Of a stretch of 64,000 nt of DNA, positions 10,281-19,401 are shown one piece after another. Made by a program: the position numbers and the translations under genes. The notes below the pieces were generated by a model. The model saw only the letters and a list, made by a program, of their open reading frames with translations. It had not been told where the DNA came from and ran no database searches. Positions within the stretch are counted from its first letter, which is position 1, and each line of letters opens with the position of its first letter. The stretch is from Kribbella sp. VKM Ac-2569 (GTDB lineage Bacteria; Actinomycetota; Actinomycetes; Propionibacteriales; Kribbellaceae): contig NZ_SGXJ01000004.1 of NCBI RefSeq assembly GCF_004216905.1, forward strand, positions 496,001-560,000, read 5' to 3'.

Positions 10281-11813
10281 CTACAGCGATTTGCAGGCGA
10301 GGAACACGTCCACCCGATCCTCGAGGGTCGACAGATCGCGTCCGGTCAGTTGCTCAACGCGTTCGATCCGGTAGCGAACGGTGTTGACGTGCAGATGCAG
10401 GTATTCCGCCGTACGGGTCCAGGAGCACGAGCAAGCGAGGAACGCCTGCAGCGTCATGAGCAGGTCGGCATGGGTACGGCGGTCGTGGTCGAGGACCGCA
10501 CCGAGGACGCGGTTGCTGTACGTACGCCGTACGTCATCGGGGAGCGTGCCGAGGAGGAGGACGTGCGAGGCGACCTCGTCCGAGGTCACCACCGAGACCG
10601 GCGTCCGCGCCGCCCGGGCGGCCCGCTGCGCGAACCGGGCCTCCTCGAGCGCGCCGGCGAGCGCTTCGACCGACGTCTCTCCGCTGATCCCGACCGTGAG
10701 TCGGGACCGATTGAGGCCCGGGGCGAGACGTCCGAAAGCCCGTCGCAGATGCTCGGGAAGCTCGGGCGTGAAGGGCAGGAACGCGACCAGCAGATCGTCT
10801 CGGCCAGGCGCGACAACGGCCGGACCGACCGTGAAAGCGACGTCCTCGAGCAGGCTCAGAGCGACGTCGCCGGGGCCGTCTTCCCGCAGTTCGGCGACCG
10901 CGACGACCATCGGCCGTTCCGAGTGCGCGCCCGCCTGCCGGAGCCGCGCGGCGACCTCGGCCTGCGGGGCACCAGACTCGACTAACGCAAGTGCGTCGGC
11001 GACCAACGGACGCAGTGCGCGGCGGCCCTCGTCGCGGCGGGCGCGGTCCAGCGCGGCGATCGCGCTCAGCTCGTGCACCGCCTCGACGTGATCGCGGGGC
11101 CAGGTCGTGTGGTCGCCGTCGATGACCAGCACCCACGCGGTCAGCCGGTTCCCGAATCCCGATCCGACCGGGAACAAGCTGTACTCCGCTCCCGACTGCT
11201 TCGCCACAGCGGGCATCCGGTCCGCCGTCAGGAACCGTCGCGTCACCGCGTCCACCGTCTCGGCGTCGAGCTCGCTGGGCCCCGGTACGACGTGGCGCCC
11301 GGTCGGGGTCAGCACACGGCAGTCATGCCCGATCTCGGCGGAGATCCGCGCCGCGAGTTCGTCGAGACTGCGCCCGGCCGCGATCGACGACAACAGCTGC
11401 CGCTGGCGCACCAGGCTCGCCGACAATCGTGCGCCTGTCTCGGCCGATCCCGCTGCCGCGACGTACTCCGTCACATCCGCGAACGCGACCTCGATCGGGA
11501 CCTCGACCAGCGTCACGTCATGCCGCCGGCACGCCTCCAGGAGATCCGCCGGTACGTCGCCGAGCTGCGCCTTCCCCGCCAGGATCGTGGTCGCTCCGCG
11601 GCTGGCCATCGACGCCACGAACACCTCGCTGTCGGCTGCCTGCCGGCGCCAGACCAGCCCGGTCAGCACCACTTCGCCGCCGCTCAGGTACCTCCCCGGC
11701 TCCAGCAGGTCGGTCGTCACGAGCCGCCCGATCGGCCGGTCCAGCGTCCCGCCCGCCGAGTGCATCAATCGCAACCCGAGCTCCGGCGCATCCAGCAACT
11801 CAGCCAGCAACAC
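10281..11813 (-). CDS. PucR-family transcriptional regulator of purine catabolism
   Basis: 510 residues from GTG 11813, with GGAGG six bases upstream. The order is typical of PucR proteins: N-terminal PucR ligand domain (about 10-125), a central GGDEF-like CdaR segment, and a C-terminal PucR/CdaR helix-turn-helix at about 450-505 with SCSWTRTAEYLHLHVNTVRYRIERVEQLTG. Such proteins activate purine- or allantoin-degradation genes in response to a pathway metabolite. It precedes the permease-xdh-guaD genes on the same strand and is divergent from the hyi-gcl-all operon. This makes it the obvious local regulator for both. Confidence 0.88.
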   Translation of the reverse strand: MLLAELLDAPELGLRLMHSAGGTLDRPIGRLVTTDLLEPGRYLSGGEVVLTGLVWRRQAADSEVFVASMASRGATTILAGKAQLGDVPADLLEACRRHDVTLVEVPIEVAFADVTEYVAAAGSAETGARLSASLVRQRQLLSSIAAGRSLDELAARISAEIGHDCRVLTPTGRHVVPGPSELDAETVDAVTRRFLTADRMPAVAKQSGAEYSLFPVGSGFGNRLTAWVLVIDGDHTTWPRDHVEAVHELSAIAALDRARRDEGRRALRPLVADALALVESGAPQAEVAARLRQAGAHSERPMVVAVAELREDGPGDVALSLLEDVAFTVGPAVVAPGRDDLLVAFLPFTPELPEHLRRAFGRLAPGLNRSRLTVGISGETSVEALAGALEEARFAQRAARAARTPVSVVTSDEVASHVLLLGTLPDDVRRTYSNRVLGAVLDHDRRTHADLLMTLQAFLACSCSWTRTAEYLHLHVNTVRYRIERVEQLTGRDLSTLEDRVDVFLACKSL

Positions 11814-11947
11814 GACGTACCTCCGGCCCGGATCCCTTTAGAGGAACGTACAACGCGCGCGTACGCGTATGACAGCCCCCATCGCCGCCGGCGCCTTGAC
11901 GACCATCGGCTCCGAGTTTATGGTCATTTCACAGAGCAGAAGTTAAG

Positions 11948-11962
11948 TTCCACAATGCGGAA
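11948..11962. promoter_or_regulatory. IclR-type operator upstream of hyi
   Basis: TTCCACAATGCGGAA is a near-perfect 15-bp palindrome of the TTCC-N7-GGAA type used by IclR-family repressors, which include allantoin/glyoxylate regulators AllR. It sits 11 bp before the hyi start codon, so a bound repressor would block the operon promoter or leader. No IclR gene is in the window, so the regulator would act in trans. Confidence 0.5.
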
Positions 11963-11973
11963 TTGGAGTCGGG

Positions 11974-12789
11974 ATGAGTCACCAGCTGAAGTACACGGTG
12001 AACTGTTCTTTGCTCTTCACCGAGTTGCCTCTGCTCGAGCGGCCGGCGGCTGCTCGGCGGGCGGGATTCAGCGCGGTGGAGTTCTGGTGGCCGTTCGTCG
12101 AGGCCGTCCCGCCGGAGCGGCAGGTCGACGCCTTCGTGAACGCGGTCACCGACGCCGGCGTGCAGCTCACCGGCCTGAACTTCTTCGCCGGTGACATGCC
12201 GGGCGGCGACCGCGGCCTGGTGTCCTGGCCGAAGCGGTCGAGCGAGTTCCGCGACAACGTCGACGTCACCGTCGGCATCGGCGAGCGGCTAGGTACCCAG
12301 GGCTTCAACGCCCTGTACGGGAACCGCGTCGACGGGAGCAGCGATCAGGAGCAGGACGACGTCGCCGTCGAGAATCTCGCCCTCGCCGCCCAGGCCGCCG
12401 CGCGGATCGGCGCCACCGTCCTCGTCGAGCCTGTCAGTGGCGCGGACCGCTACCCGCTCAAGGTCGCGTCCGACGCGCTCGCGGTGATCGATCGCGTCCA
12501 GGCGGCGTACGACGACGTACCGAACGTCGGACTGCTCGCGGACCTGTATCACCTCGCGGTCAACGGCGACGACGTCGACCGGGTGATCGCCGAGCACACC
12601 GACCGGGTCGCCCACGTGCAGATCGCCGACAACCCGGGCCGCAATGAGCCCGGCACGGGCACCCTCCCGCTCGACCACCAGCTCACCGCCCTCGAGGGAC
12701 GCGGCTACACCGGCTGGGTCGGGCTCGAGTACAAGCCGTCCACCACCTCAGAAGCAAGCTTCGGCTGGCTGCCGTACGAGCGCCGCTGA
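11974..12789 (+). CDS. hyi: Hydroxypyruvate isomerase
   Basis: 271 residues, with GGAG eight bases before ATG. AP-endonuclease-2/xylose-isomerase TIM barrel. Family landmarks: SAVEFWWPF, LVEPVSGADRYPL, LLADLYHLAVNGDD and HVQIADNPGRNEPGTG. It interconverts hydroxypyruvate and tartronate semialdehyde beside glyoxylate carboligase. It is first in a six-gene operon that converts allantoin-derived glyoxylate to phosphoglycerate and opens allantoin itself. Confidence 0.9.
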   Translation: MSHQLKYTVNCSLLFTELPLLERPAAARRAGFSAVEFWWPFVEAVPPERQVDAFVNAVTDAGVQLTGLNFFAGDMPGGDRGLVSWPKRSSEFRDNVDVTVGIGERLGTQGFNALYGNRVDGSSDQEQDDVAVENLALAAQAAARIGATVLVEPVSGADRYPLKVASDALAVIDRVQAAYDDVPNVGLLADLYHLAVNGDDVDRVIAEHTDRVAHVQIADNPGRNEPGTGTLPLDHQLTALEGRGYTGWVGLEYKPSTTSEASFGWLPYERR

Positions 12790-12807
12790 TCCATCTAGGA
12801 GACGAAC

Positions 12808-13692
12808 ATGACGAACATCGCCTTCATCGGCCTCGGCATCATGGGCAACCCGATGGCCGTCCACCTCGCCAACGCCGGCCACACCGTCGCCGGCCTCGAC
12901 CGTACGCCGGAGCGCGCGGAAGCCCTGATCGCCGCCGGCGGCCGGGCCGCGACCTCGATCGGTGACGCGGTCAAGGGCGCCGACGTGATCTGCGTGATGG
13001 TGCCGGACTCGCCCGACGTCCAGGACGTCCTCGAGGGCGAGAACGGCGTCTTCCAGAACGCCGAGACCGGCGCGCTGATCATCGACTTCTCCAGCATCCG
13101 CCCCGACGTCACGCAGCAGCTCGCCGAGCAGGCCCGCGCGATCGGCTTCCGGCTGCTCGACGCCCCGGTCTCCGGTGGCGAGGCGGGCGCCAAGAACGCC
13201 GCGCTGTCGATCATGGTCGGCGGTTCGGCGGACGACTTCGCCGAGGCCAAGCCGCTGTTCGACGTGGTCGGCAAGACCGTGGTCCACGTCGGCCCGAGTG
13301 GTTCCGGCCAGACGGTCAAGGCTGCCAACCAGCTGATCGTCGCCGCGAACATCCAGGCCGTCTCCGAGGCGGTCATCTTCCTGGAGGCGTACGGCGTCGA
13401 CACGAAGGCCGCCCTCGAAGTACTGGGCGGTGGCCTGGCCGGTTCGACCGTGCTGAACCAGAAGAAGGAGAACATGCTGTCGCGCTCCTTCGAGCCCGGG
13501 TTCCGGATCGACCTGCACCACAAGGACATGGGCATCGTCACCGCGGCCGCGCGCGAGGCGGGCGTCGTCGTACCGCTGGGTGCCCTGGTGGCGCAGCTGG
13601 TCGCGTCGGCCCGCGCGAACGGCGATGGTGGCCTCGACCACTCCGCGCTGCTGCGTGGCGTGGAGCGTCTCTCCGGTAAGGCGGTCAGCTGA
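12808..13692 (+). CDS. glxR: 2-hydroxy-3-oxopropionate (tartronate semialdehyde) reductase
   Basis: 294 residues of the beta-hydroxyacid dehydrogenase family. N-terminal NAD(P) Rossmann motif GLGIMGNPMAVHLANAGH, substrate motif LDAPVSGGEAGAKNA and the catalytic Lys within GSGQTVKAANQL are present. It reduces tartronate semialdehyde from Gcl to D-glycerate. AGGAG precedes the ATG; its TGA shares one base with the gcl ATG (TGATG at 13690-13694). Confidence 0.93.
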   Translation: MTNIAFIGLGIMGNPMAVHLANAGHTVAGLDRTPERAEALIAAGGRAATSIGDAVKGADVICVMVPDSPDVQDVLEGENGVFQNAETGALIIDFSSIRPDVTQQLAEQARAIGFRLLDAPVSGGEAGAKNAALSIMVGGSADDFAEAKPLFDVVGKTVVHVGPSGSGQTVKAANQLIVAANIQAVSEAVIFLEAYGVDTKAALEVLGGGLAGSTVLNQKKENMLSRSFEPGFRIDLHHKDMGIVTAAAREAGVVVPLGALVAQLVASARANGDGGLDHSALLRGVERLSGKAVS

Positions 13693-15467
13693 TGGCCCGC
13701 ATGCGCGCGGTCGACGCCGCCGTACTGATTCTGGAGAAGGAAGGGTCGACGCAGGCGTTCGGGCTGCCCGGCGCCGCGATCAACCCGTTCTACAGCGCGA
13801 TCCGCGCCCACGGCGGGATCAAGCACGTGCTCGCCCGTCACGTCGAGGCCGCGTCGCACATGGCCGAGGGGTACACCCGGGCCAAGGCCGGCAACATCGG
13901 CGTCTGCATCGGTACGTCGGGACCGGCCGGCACCGACATGATCACCGGGCTGTACTCCGCCTCCGCGGACTCCATCCCGATCCTGTGCATCACCGGCCAG
14001 GCGCCGGTCGCGAAGCTGCACAAGGAGGACTTCCAGGCCGTCGACATCTCCTTGATCGCCAAGCCGGTCGCGAAATGGGCGGTCACGGTGATGGAGGCCG
14101 CGCAGGTCCCGGGGACCTTCCAGAAGGCGTTCCAGGTGATGCGCGAAGGCCGTCCGGGTCCGGTGCTGATCGACCTGCCGATCGACGTACAGCTCACTGA
14201 GATCGACTTCGACATCGACACGTACGAGCCGCTTCCGGTCTCGCGTCCTGCGGCCACCCGGGCACAGGCGGAGAAGGTGCTGTCCTTCTTGGCGGAGTCC
14301 GAGCGGCCGTTGATCGTCGCCGGTGGCGGCATCATCAACGCCGACGCGGCCGACCTGCTCGTCGAGTTCGCCGAGCTCACCGGTATTCCCGTCGTACCGA
14401 CCCTGATGGGCTGGGGCGCGATCGCGGACGACCACCCGCTGAGTGCGGGCATGGTCGGTCTGCAGACCTCGCACCGGTACGGGAACGCGACGATGCTGGC
14501 GTCCGACCTGGTGCTGGGGATCGGTAACCGGTGGGCGAACCGGCACACCGGTGGGCTGGATGTCTATCGCGGTGAGCGGAAGTTCATCCACGTGGACATC
14601 GAGCCCACGCAGATCGGGCGGGTGTTCGCGCCGGACTACGGGGTCGTGTCGGATGCACGGGCCGCTCTGGAGATCTTCGTCGAGGTGGCCCGCGAATGGG
14701 CCGCTGCCGGCAGGCTGACGGACCGTACGGCGTGGGCCGCGGAGTGCCGCGAACGCCGTACGACGCTGCAGCGGAAGACGCACTTCGACGCGGTGCCGAT
14801 CAAGCCGCAGCGCGTGTACGAGGAGATGAACCGGGCGTTCGGGCCGGAGGTCCGCTACGTCAGCACGATCGGGCTGTCGCAGATCCAGGCGGCGCAGATG
14901 CTGCACGTGTACCGTCCGCGGCACTGGATCAACGCCGGCCAGGCCGGGCCGCTCGGCTGGACCGTCCCGGCGACGCTGGGGGTCGCGGTCGCGGATCCGG
15001 ACAGCACGGTGGTGGCGTTGTCGGGCGACTACGACTTCCAGTTCCTGATCGAGGAGCTGGCGGTCGGGGCGCAGTTCAACATCCCGTACATCCACGTGGT
15101 GGTGAACAACTCGTACCTCGGCCTGATCCGTCAGGCACAGCGGAACTTCGAGATGGACTACTGCGTGCAGCTGTCCTTCGAGAACATCAACAGCCCGGAG
15201 GTCAACGGGTACGGCGTCGACCACGTGAAGGTCGTGGAGGGCCTGGGCTGCAAGGCGTTGCGGGTCTCCGAGCCGGACGGGATCCTGCCGGCGCTGGAGA
15301 AAGCCAAGAAGCTGATGGTCGAGCATCAGGTCCCGATCGTCGTCGAGGTCATCCTCGAGCGGGTCACGAACGTGTCGATGGGTGTCGAGATCGACAACGT
15401 CATCGAGTTCGAGGACCTGGCGATCTCGCCGGAGGACGCGCCGACCGCCCTCGCGTTGCTGGACTGA
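13692..15467 (+). CDS. gcl: Glyoxylate carboligase
   Basis: 591 residues, the normal length. Thiamine-diphosphate enzyme joining two glyoxylates to tartronate semialdehyde and CO2. The N-terminal motif ARHVEAASHMAEGYTRA has the Val, instead of the usual ThDP-enzyme Glu, that marks Gcl. The C-terminal cofactor site reads SGDYDFQFLIEELAVG with VVNNSYLGLIRQ. It is coupled by one-base overlaps to glxR before it and glxK after it (TGATG at 15465-15469). Confidence 0.96.
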   Translation: MARMRAVDAAVLILEKEGSTQAFGLPGAAINPFYSAIRAHGGIKHVLARHVEAASHMAEGYTRAKAGNIGVCIGTSGPAGTDMITGLYSASADSIPILCITGQAPVAKLHKEDFQAVDISLIAKPVAKWAVTVMEAAQVPGTFQKAFQVMREGRPGPVLIDLPIDVQLTEIDFDIDTYEPLPVSRPAATRAQAEKVLSFLAESERPLIVAGGGIINADAADLLVEFAELTGIPVVPTLMGWGAIADDHPLSAGMVGLQTSHRYGNATMLASDLVLGIGNRWANRHTGGLDVYRGERKFIHVDIEPTQIGRVFAPDYGVVSDARAALEIFVEVAREWAAAGRLTDRTAWAAECRERRTTLQRKTHFDAVPIKPQRVYEEMNRAFGPEVRYVSTIGLSQIQAAQMLHVYRPRHWINAGQAGPLGWTVPATLGVAVADPDSTVVALSGDYDFQFLIEELAVGAQFNIPYIHVVVNNSYLGLIRQAQRNFEMDYCVQLSFENINSPEVNGYGVDHVKVVEGLGCKALRVSEPDGILPALEKAKKLMVEHQVPIVVEVILERVTNVSMGVEIDNVIEFEDLAISPEDAPTALALLD

Positions 15468-16549
15468 TGACGCGGGTAATCGTTGCCTCCGACAAGTTCA
15501 AGGGCACCTTGACGAGCGCCGAGGTCGCGGACGCGGTAGGCGCCGGGGTACGACGAGTCTGCCCCGACGCGACCGTGGTCTCGGTACCGGTGGCCGACGG
15601 CGGCGATGGCACCCTCAGCGCCGCCGTCGCCGCCGGCTACACCCACGTCCCGATCGTTGCCTCCGGCCCCACCGGCGAGCCGGTCCGGAGCGGGTACGCC
15701 AGGTTGGGCGACACCGCGGTAGTCGAGTTGGCGGACGTCTCCGGCCTGGTCCGCCTCCCCGACGGCATCCCAGCTCCCCTCACCGCCACGTCGTACGGCA
15801 CCGGCGAACTGATCGCCGCAGCCCTCGACGCCGGCTGCACCCGCATCATCCTCGCCATCGGCGGCAGCGCCTCGACCGACGGCGGCCAGGGCCTTATCCA
15901 TGCCCTCACCGGCAGCCAATCGTTGGATGCCCTTCACCGGTTGCGGGGTGTTGAGGTGGTTGTTGCTTGTGATGTGGACAACCCGTTGACCGGGCCTCGG
16001 GGTGCGGCGGCTGTTTACGGGCCGCAGAAGGGTGCGAGTCCGGAGCAGGTTGCGGAATTGGATGCCCAGCTCGCTCGATGGGCCGACCTCGTCGCCGAGC
16101 AGACCGGCAGCGATCTGCGGGACGTTCCTGGTGCGGGGGCGGCCGGTGGGGTCGGGTTTGCGGCGCTGGCACTGCTAGGTGCCGAACTCAGGCCCGGGAT
16201 CGACCTGGTGCTGGAGATGGTCCGCTTCCGCGAACAACTCGCCGGCGCGGACCTCGTGATCACCGGCGAAGGCGCGCTCGACGAGCAGACACTGCACGGG
16301 AAGGCGGTCAGTGGGGTGTCGGCTGCGGCTCGCGCGGCTGGGGTGCCTGTGGTTGCCGTCTGCGGGGTGAACCAGTTGACGCCAGAGCAGTTGCGGGAGG
16401 CTGGAGTGAGCGCGGCGTACTCGCTCACCGACCTGGAACCCGACGTACGGCGATGTATCGCCGAGCCGCGCCCGTTGCTCGAACAGCTTGGCGAACGGAT
16501 CGTGGTCGATCACCTTACGATGGCACGAACGGCGAAAGGGATCACATGA
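15467..16549 (+). CDS. glxK: Glycerate kinase, GlxK/GarK family
   Basis: 360 residues. The start is the ATG overlapping the gcl stop; the frame is open upstream but lies within gcl. Family motifs: VIVASDKFKGTLTS at the N-terminus, VPVADGGDGTLSA, AIGGSASTDGGQG and ITGEGALDEQTLHGK. It phosphorylates D-glycerate, the final step of the glyoxylate branch. Base composition switches sharply inside the gene near 15905, from C-rich to G/T-rich coding strand, without loss of frame or family match. Confidence 0.93.
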   Translation: MTRVIVASDKFKGTLTSAEVADAVGAGVRRVCPDATVVSVPVADGGDGTLSAAVAAGYTHVPIVASGPTGEPVRSGYARLGDTAVVELADVSGLVRLPDGIPAPLTATSYGTGELIAAALDAGCTRIILAIGGSASTDGGQGLIHALTGSQSLDALHRLRGVEVVVACDVDNPLTGPRGAAAVYGPQKGASPEQVAELDAQLARWADLVAEQTGSDLRDVPGAGAAGGVGFAALALLGAELRPGIDLVLEMVRFREQLAGADLVITGEGALDEQTLHGKAVSGVSAAARAAGVPVVAVCGVNQLTPEQLREAGVSAAYSLTDLEPDVRRCIAEPRPLLEQLGERIVVDHLTMARTAKGIT

Positions 16550-17886
16550 GCGCTCTGGATCTCGTGATTCGGGCCCGCCGGGTCGTACGGGCCGACGGGG
16601 AACAGCCGGCCGCTGTCGGCGTGCGGGACGGGCGGATCGTCGCGATCTCGCCGTACGACGCGGAGCTCGACGCCGCGACCGAACTGCGGCTCGGTGACGA
16701 CGAAGTACTGCTGCCCGGCCTCGTCGATTCCCACGTGCACGTCAACGATCCCGGCCGCACCGACTGGGAGGGTTTCACGTCCGCGACGAAGGCCGCGGCA
16801 GCAGGCGGCGTGACCACGATCGTCGACATGCCGCTGAACAGCATCCCGCCGACCTGCGACGTCCCGGCGCTCACGCTCAAACGCAAGACCGCCGAGACCC
16901 AGTCGTACGTCGATGTCGGCTTCTGGGGCGGCGCGATCCCGGGTAACGTCCCCGACCTCCGCCCGCTGCACGACGCCGGTGTGTTCGGCTACAAATGCTT
17001 CCTCCTGCACTCCGGTGTCGACGAGTTCCCACCACTCGACGCGGACCAGCTCGAGGCCGCGATGCGCGAGCTCAGCACCTTCGACGGCGTGCTGATCGTG
17101 CACGCCGAGGACGCCCACCGCATCGACGAGGCGACCGCACCGAACGGCGCGAGCTACGACGCCTTCCTCAACTCCCGCCCGCGCGTGGCCGAGAACGAGG
17201 CGGTCGCCCACGTCATCGATCTCGCCCGTGAGACCGGCTGTCGCGTCCACATCCTGCACGTGTCGAGCGCCGACACCCTCCCGCTGCTCACGCAGGCCCG
17301 CAACGACGGCGTACGGATCAGCGCGGAGACCTGCCCGCACTACCTGAGCTTCACCGCCGAGGACATTCCCGACGGCGCCACGCAGTACAAGTGCTGCCCG
17401 CCGATCCGCGAGGCCGCGAACCGCGAGTTGCTCTGGGAGGGTCTGCGCGACGGCACGATCGACCAGGTCGTGTCCGACCACTCGCCGTCCACGATCGACC
17501 TGAAGCACCTCGACACCGGCGACTTCGGCACCGCCTGGGGCGGAATCGCGTCGCTGCAGCTCGGTCTGCCCGCCGTCTGGACCGAGGCCCGCCGCCGCGG
17601 CTTCACCCTGTCCGACGTCGTCCGCTGGATGGCCGCCGCCCCCGCCGCGCAGACCGGCCTGGCCACGAAGGGCGGGATCGAGGTCGGGTACGACGCTGAC
17701 TTCTGCGTGCTCGCCCCGGACAAGACCTTCACTGTCGACGCGCAGCAGCTCCAGCACAAGAACGCCATCACGCCGTACGACGGACGCACGCTGACCGGCG
17801 TCGTCCGGAGCACCTGGCTCCGCGGCGAACCCGTCGACATCGCCGCCGACCCACGCGGCCGCCTGCTGACCCGAGGAGAACGATGA
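16546..17886 (+). CDS. allB: Allantoinase
   Basis: 446 residues; the ATG overlaps the glxK stop as ATGA. Dihydroorotase-like amidohydrolase. Metal-site residues lie in DSHVHVNDPGRTDWEGF, the Lys of GYKCFLLHSG (carboxylated lysine), IVHAEDAHRI, HILHVSSADT and VVSDHSPS. It hydrolyses the allantoin ring to allantoate in the cytoplasm. It ends in an ATGA overlap with allE. The other all genes for allantoate breakdown, such as allC, are not nearby. Confidence 0.95.
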   Translation: MSALDLVIRARRVVRADGEQPAAVGVRDGRIVAISPYDAELDAATELRLGDDEVLLPGLVDSHVHVNDPGRTDWEGFTSATKAAAAGGVTTIVDMPLNSIPPTCDVPALTLKRKTAETQSYVDVGFWGGAIPGNVPDLRPLHDAGVFGYKCFLLHSGVDEFPPLDADQLEAAMRELSTFDGVLIVHAEDAHRIDEATAPNGASYDAFLNSRPRVAENEAVAHVIDLARETGCRVHILHVSSADTLPLLTQARNDGVRISAETCPHYLSFTAEDIPDGATQYKCCPPIREAANRELLWEGLRDGTIDQVVSDHSPSTIDLKHLDTGDFGTAWGGIASLQLGLPAVWTEARRRGFTLSDVVRWMAAAPAAQTGLATKGGIEVGYDADFCVLAPDKTFTVDAQQLQHKNAITPYDGRTLTGVVRSTWLRGEPVDIAADPRGRLLTRGER

Positions 17887-18698
17887 GCTACTACGCGCCG
17901 AAGGGCGGGCTGCCCCCGCAGACCGACCTCACCACCGACCGCGCGGTCTTCACCGAGGCGTACGCCGTCCTGCCGCGCGGCACCATGCGCGACATCGTCA
18001 CCAGCCGGCTGCCGTTCTGGGACGACACCCGGTTGTGGGTGATCGCGCGGCCGCTGTCCGGGTTCGCGGAGACGTTCTCGCAGTACATCGTCGAGGTCGG
18101 GCCGGGCGGCGGGAGCGACAAGCCGGAGACGGACCCGGCCGCCGAGGCCGTACTGTTCGTTGTCTCCGGCAACCTTGTGCTGACGGTCGCGGGGGAGAAG
18201 CACACGCTGGCCGAGGGCGGGTACGCGTACCTGCCGCCGGGTGGCGACTGGACAGTGCGGAACACCAGCGACGCGGCCGCGACGTTCCACCTGGTGCGGA
18301 AGGCGTACGAGCGGATCGAGGGCATCGACGTACCGCCGGCGCTTGTCACCAACGAGGCGGACGTCGAGGGCCGGGAGATGCCCGGCACCGAGGGTCGCTG
18401 GAAGACGCAGCGGTTCGTGGACCCCGACGACGTACGGCACGACATGCACGTCAACATCGTGTCGTTCGAGCCGGGCGGGGTGATCCCGTTCCCGGAGACG
18501 CACGTGATGGAGCACGGCCTGTACGTGCTCGAAGGCAAGGCGGTCTATCTGCTGAACAAGGACTGGGTCGAGGTCCAGGAAGGCGACTTCATGTGGCTCC
18601 GAGCCTTCTGCCCCCAAGCCTGCTACGCCGGCGGCCCCGGCCCCTTCCGCTACCTCCTCTACAAGGACGTAAACCGCCACCCGAGGCTCACGCTGTGA
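17883..18698 (+). CDS. allE: (S)-ureidoglycine aminohydrolase
   Basis: 271 residues, bicupin of the AllE/YlbA family. The C-terminal cupin holds the likely Mn ligands: E and two H in PFPETHVMEHGLYVLEG and Q in CPQACYAGG. The enzyme converts ureidoglycine, made by allantoate amidohydrolase, to ureidoglycolate and ammonia. It is last in the operon, and its stop codon begins the large hairpin at 18698-18783. The coding strand is C-rich and G-poor over its last 100 bp. Confidence 0.93.
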   Translation: MSYYAPKGGLPPQTDLTTDRAVFTEAYAVLPRGTMRDIVTSRLPFWDDTRLWVIARPLSGFAETFSQYIVEVGPGGGSDKPETDPAAEAVLFVVSGNLVLTVAGEKHTLAEGGYAYLPPGGDWTVRNTSDAAATFHLVRKAYERIEGIDVPPALVTNEADVEGREMPGTEGRWKTQRFVDPDDVRHDMHVNIVSFEPGGVIPFPETHVMEHGLYVLEGKAVYLLNKDWVEVQEGDFMWLRAFCPQACYAGGPGPFRYLLYKDVNRHPRLTL

Positions 18699-18783
18699 GG
18701 TGGACCTGCATGCAGGCAGAACCCCCGAAAAACGCGGTCTCACCCCCGTCGTGACGGGGTTGTGCCTGCGTGGCGGTCCACCT
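18698..18783. terminator. Large bidirectional hairpin between allE and a GNAT gene
   Basis: Arms 18698-18725 and 18756-18783 pair at 24 of 28 positions, for example AGGTGGACC with GGTCCACCT and GCAGGCA with TGCCTGC. A 30-base loop separates them. Both arms overlap the stop codons of the convergent genes. No T-tract is evident on either strand, so termination would be intrinsic-like or serve as a 3' end protector. Confidence 0.7.
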
Positions 18784-19375
18784 AGCCGGTGATCCGGACC
18801 GGGCGCACTGGTGGAGGCAGCGGGTCCGTGAGCAGGCGGGCGTGGCGTTCTACGTCGTAGCGGGTGCCGTCGTAGGTGAGGCGTTGGCGTTCGACGCCTT
18901 CGGAGAGGAAGCCGGCGCCGGCGGCGACTGCGCAGGAGGCCGGGTTGTTGAGGCGGTGGCCGAGTTCGAGGCGGTACAGGCCGGCGTCGTGGTGGGCCCA
19001 GCCCGCGAGAGCGCGGAGGGAGTCGCGCGCGACGCCCTGGCCGCGGACGTCGGCGAGCGTCCAGTACCAGGTCCAGCCGACCCGGTGCCGGTCGATGTTC
19101 GTCACCCCCACGCACCCGATCGGATGATCGTCCGCGTCCGCGACGGCGTACACGTGCCCGTTGTCCAGGTCCGCGACCCGCCCGATCCAGTCGACGGCGG
19201 ACGCCCGGTCCACGATCCCGCCCTGATTCACCATCTCCGGATCGTCGTGCGCGACCACCAGCCGCAGCGCATCACCAGTCCGCCACCGCCGGAGCCCCAG
19301 CTCCCCGAGCGCGTATCCCATCCCTCGAAAATACTCCCGCACGGCTCCCGCCATCCGGCCGTCCGGCGCGTTCAC
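18782..19375 (-). CDS. GNAT-family acetyltransferase, RimJ/RimL-like
   Basis: 197 residues. Acetyl-CoA-binding GNAT fold with the family's HPIGCVGVTNIDR strand pair, WTLADVRGQGVARDSLRALAGWA (pyrophosphate-binding loop) and LELGHRLNNPASCAVAAGAGF near the C-terminus. RimJ/RimL-like members acetylate protein N-termini or small amines; the substrate here cannot be told. It is convergent to the allE operon and divergent from the SDR gene at 19402. Confidence 0.78.
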   Translation of the reverse strand: MNAPDGRMAGAVREYFRGMGYALGELGLRRWRTGDALRLVVAHDDPEMVNQGGIVDRASAVDWIGRVADLDNGHVYAVADADDHPIGCVGVTNIDRHRVGWTWYWTLADVRGQGVARDSLRALAGWAHHDAGLYRLELGHRLNNPASCAVAAGAGFLSEGVERQRLTYDGTRYDVERHARLLTDPLPPPVRPVRITG

Positions 19376-19401
19376 GCCGGCGCCGGGAGAAGATAGGCGG
19401 C

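Noticed and set aside
12795..15326. 843-codon open frame on the minus strand opposite glxR and gcl
   Set aside because: It mirrors intact Gcl and GlxR genes with correct motifs; the composition is Arg/Val/Asp-rich shadow sequence expected opposite high-GC codons.
15905..16172. Frameshift or recombination inside glxK because of the abrupt composition switch
   Set aside because: The frame stays open and glycerate-kinase motifs continue on both sides, so the switch is compositional only.
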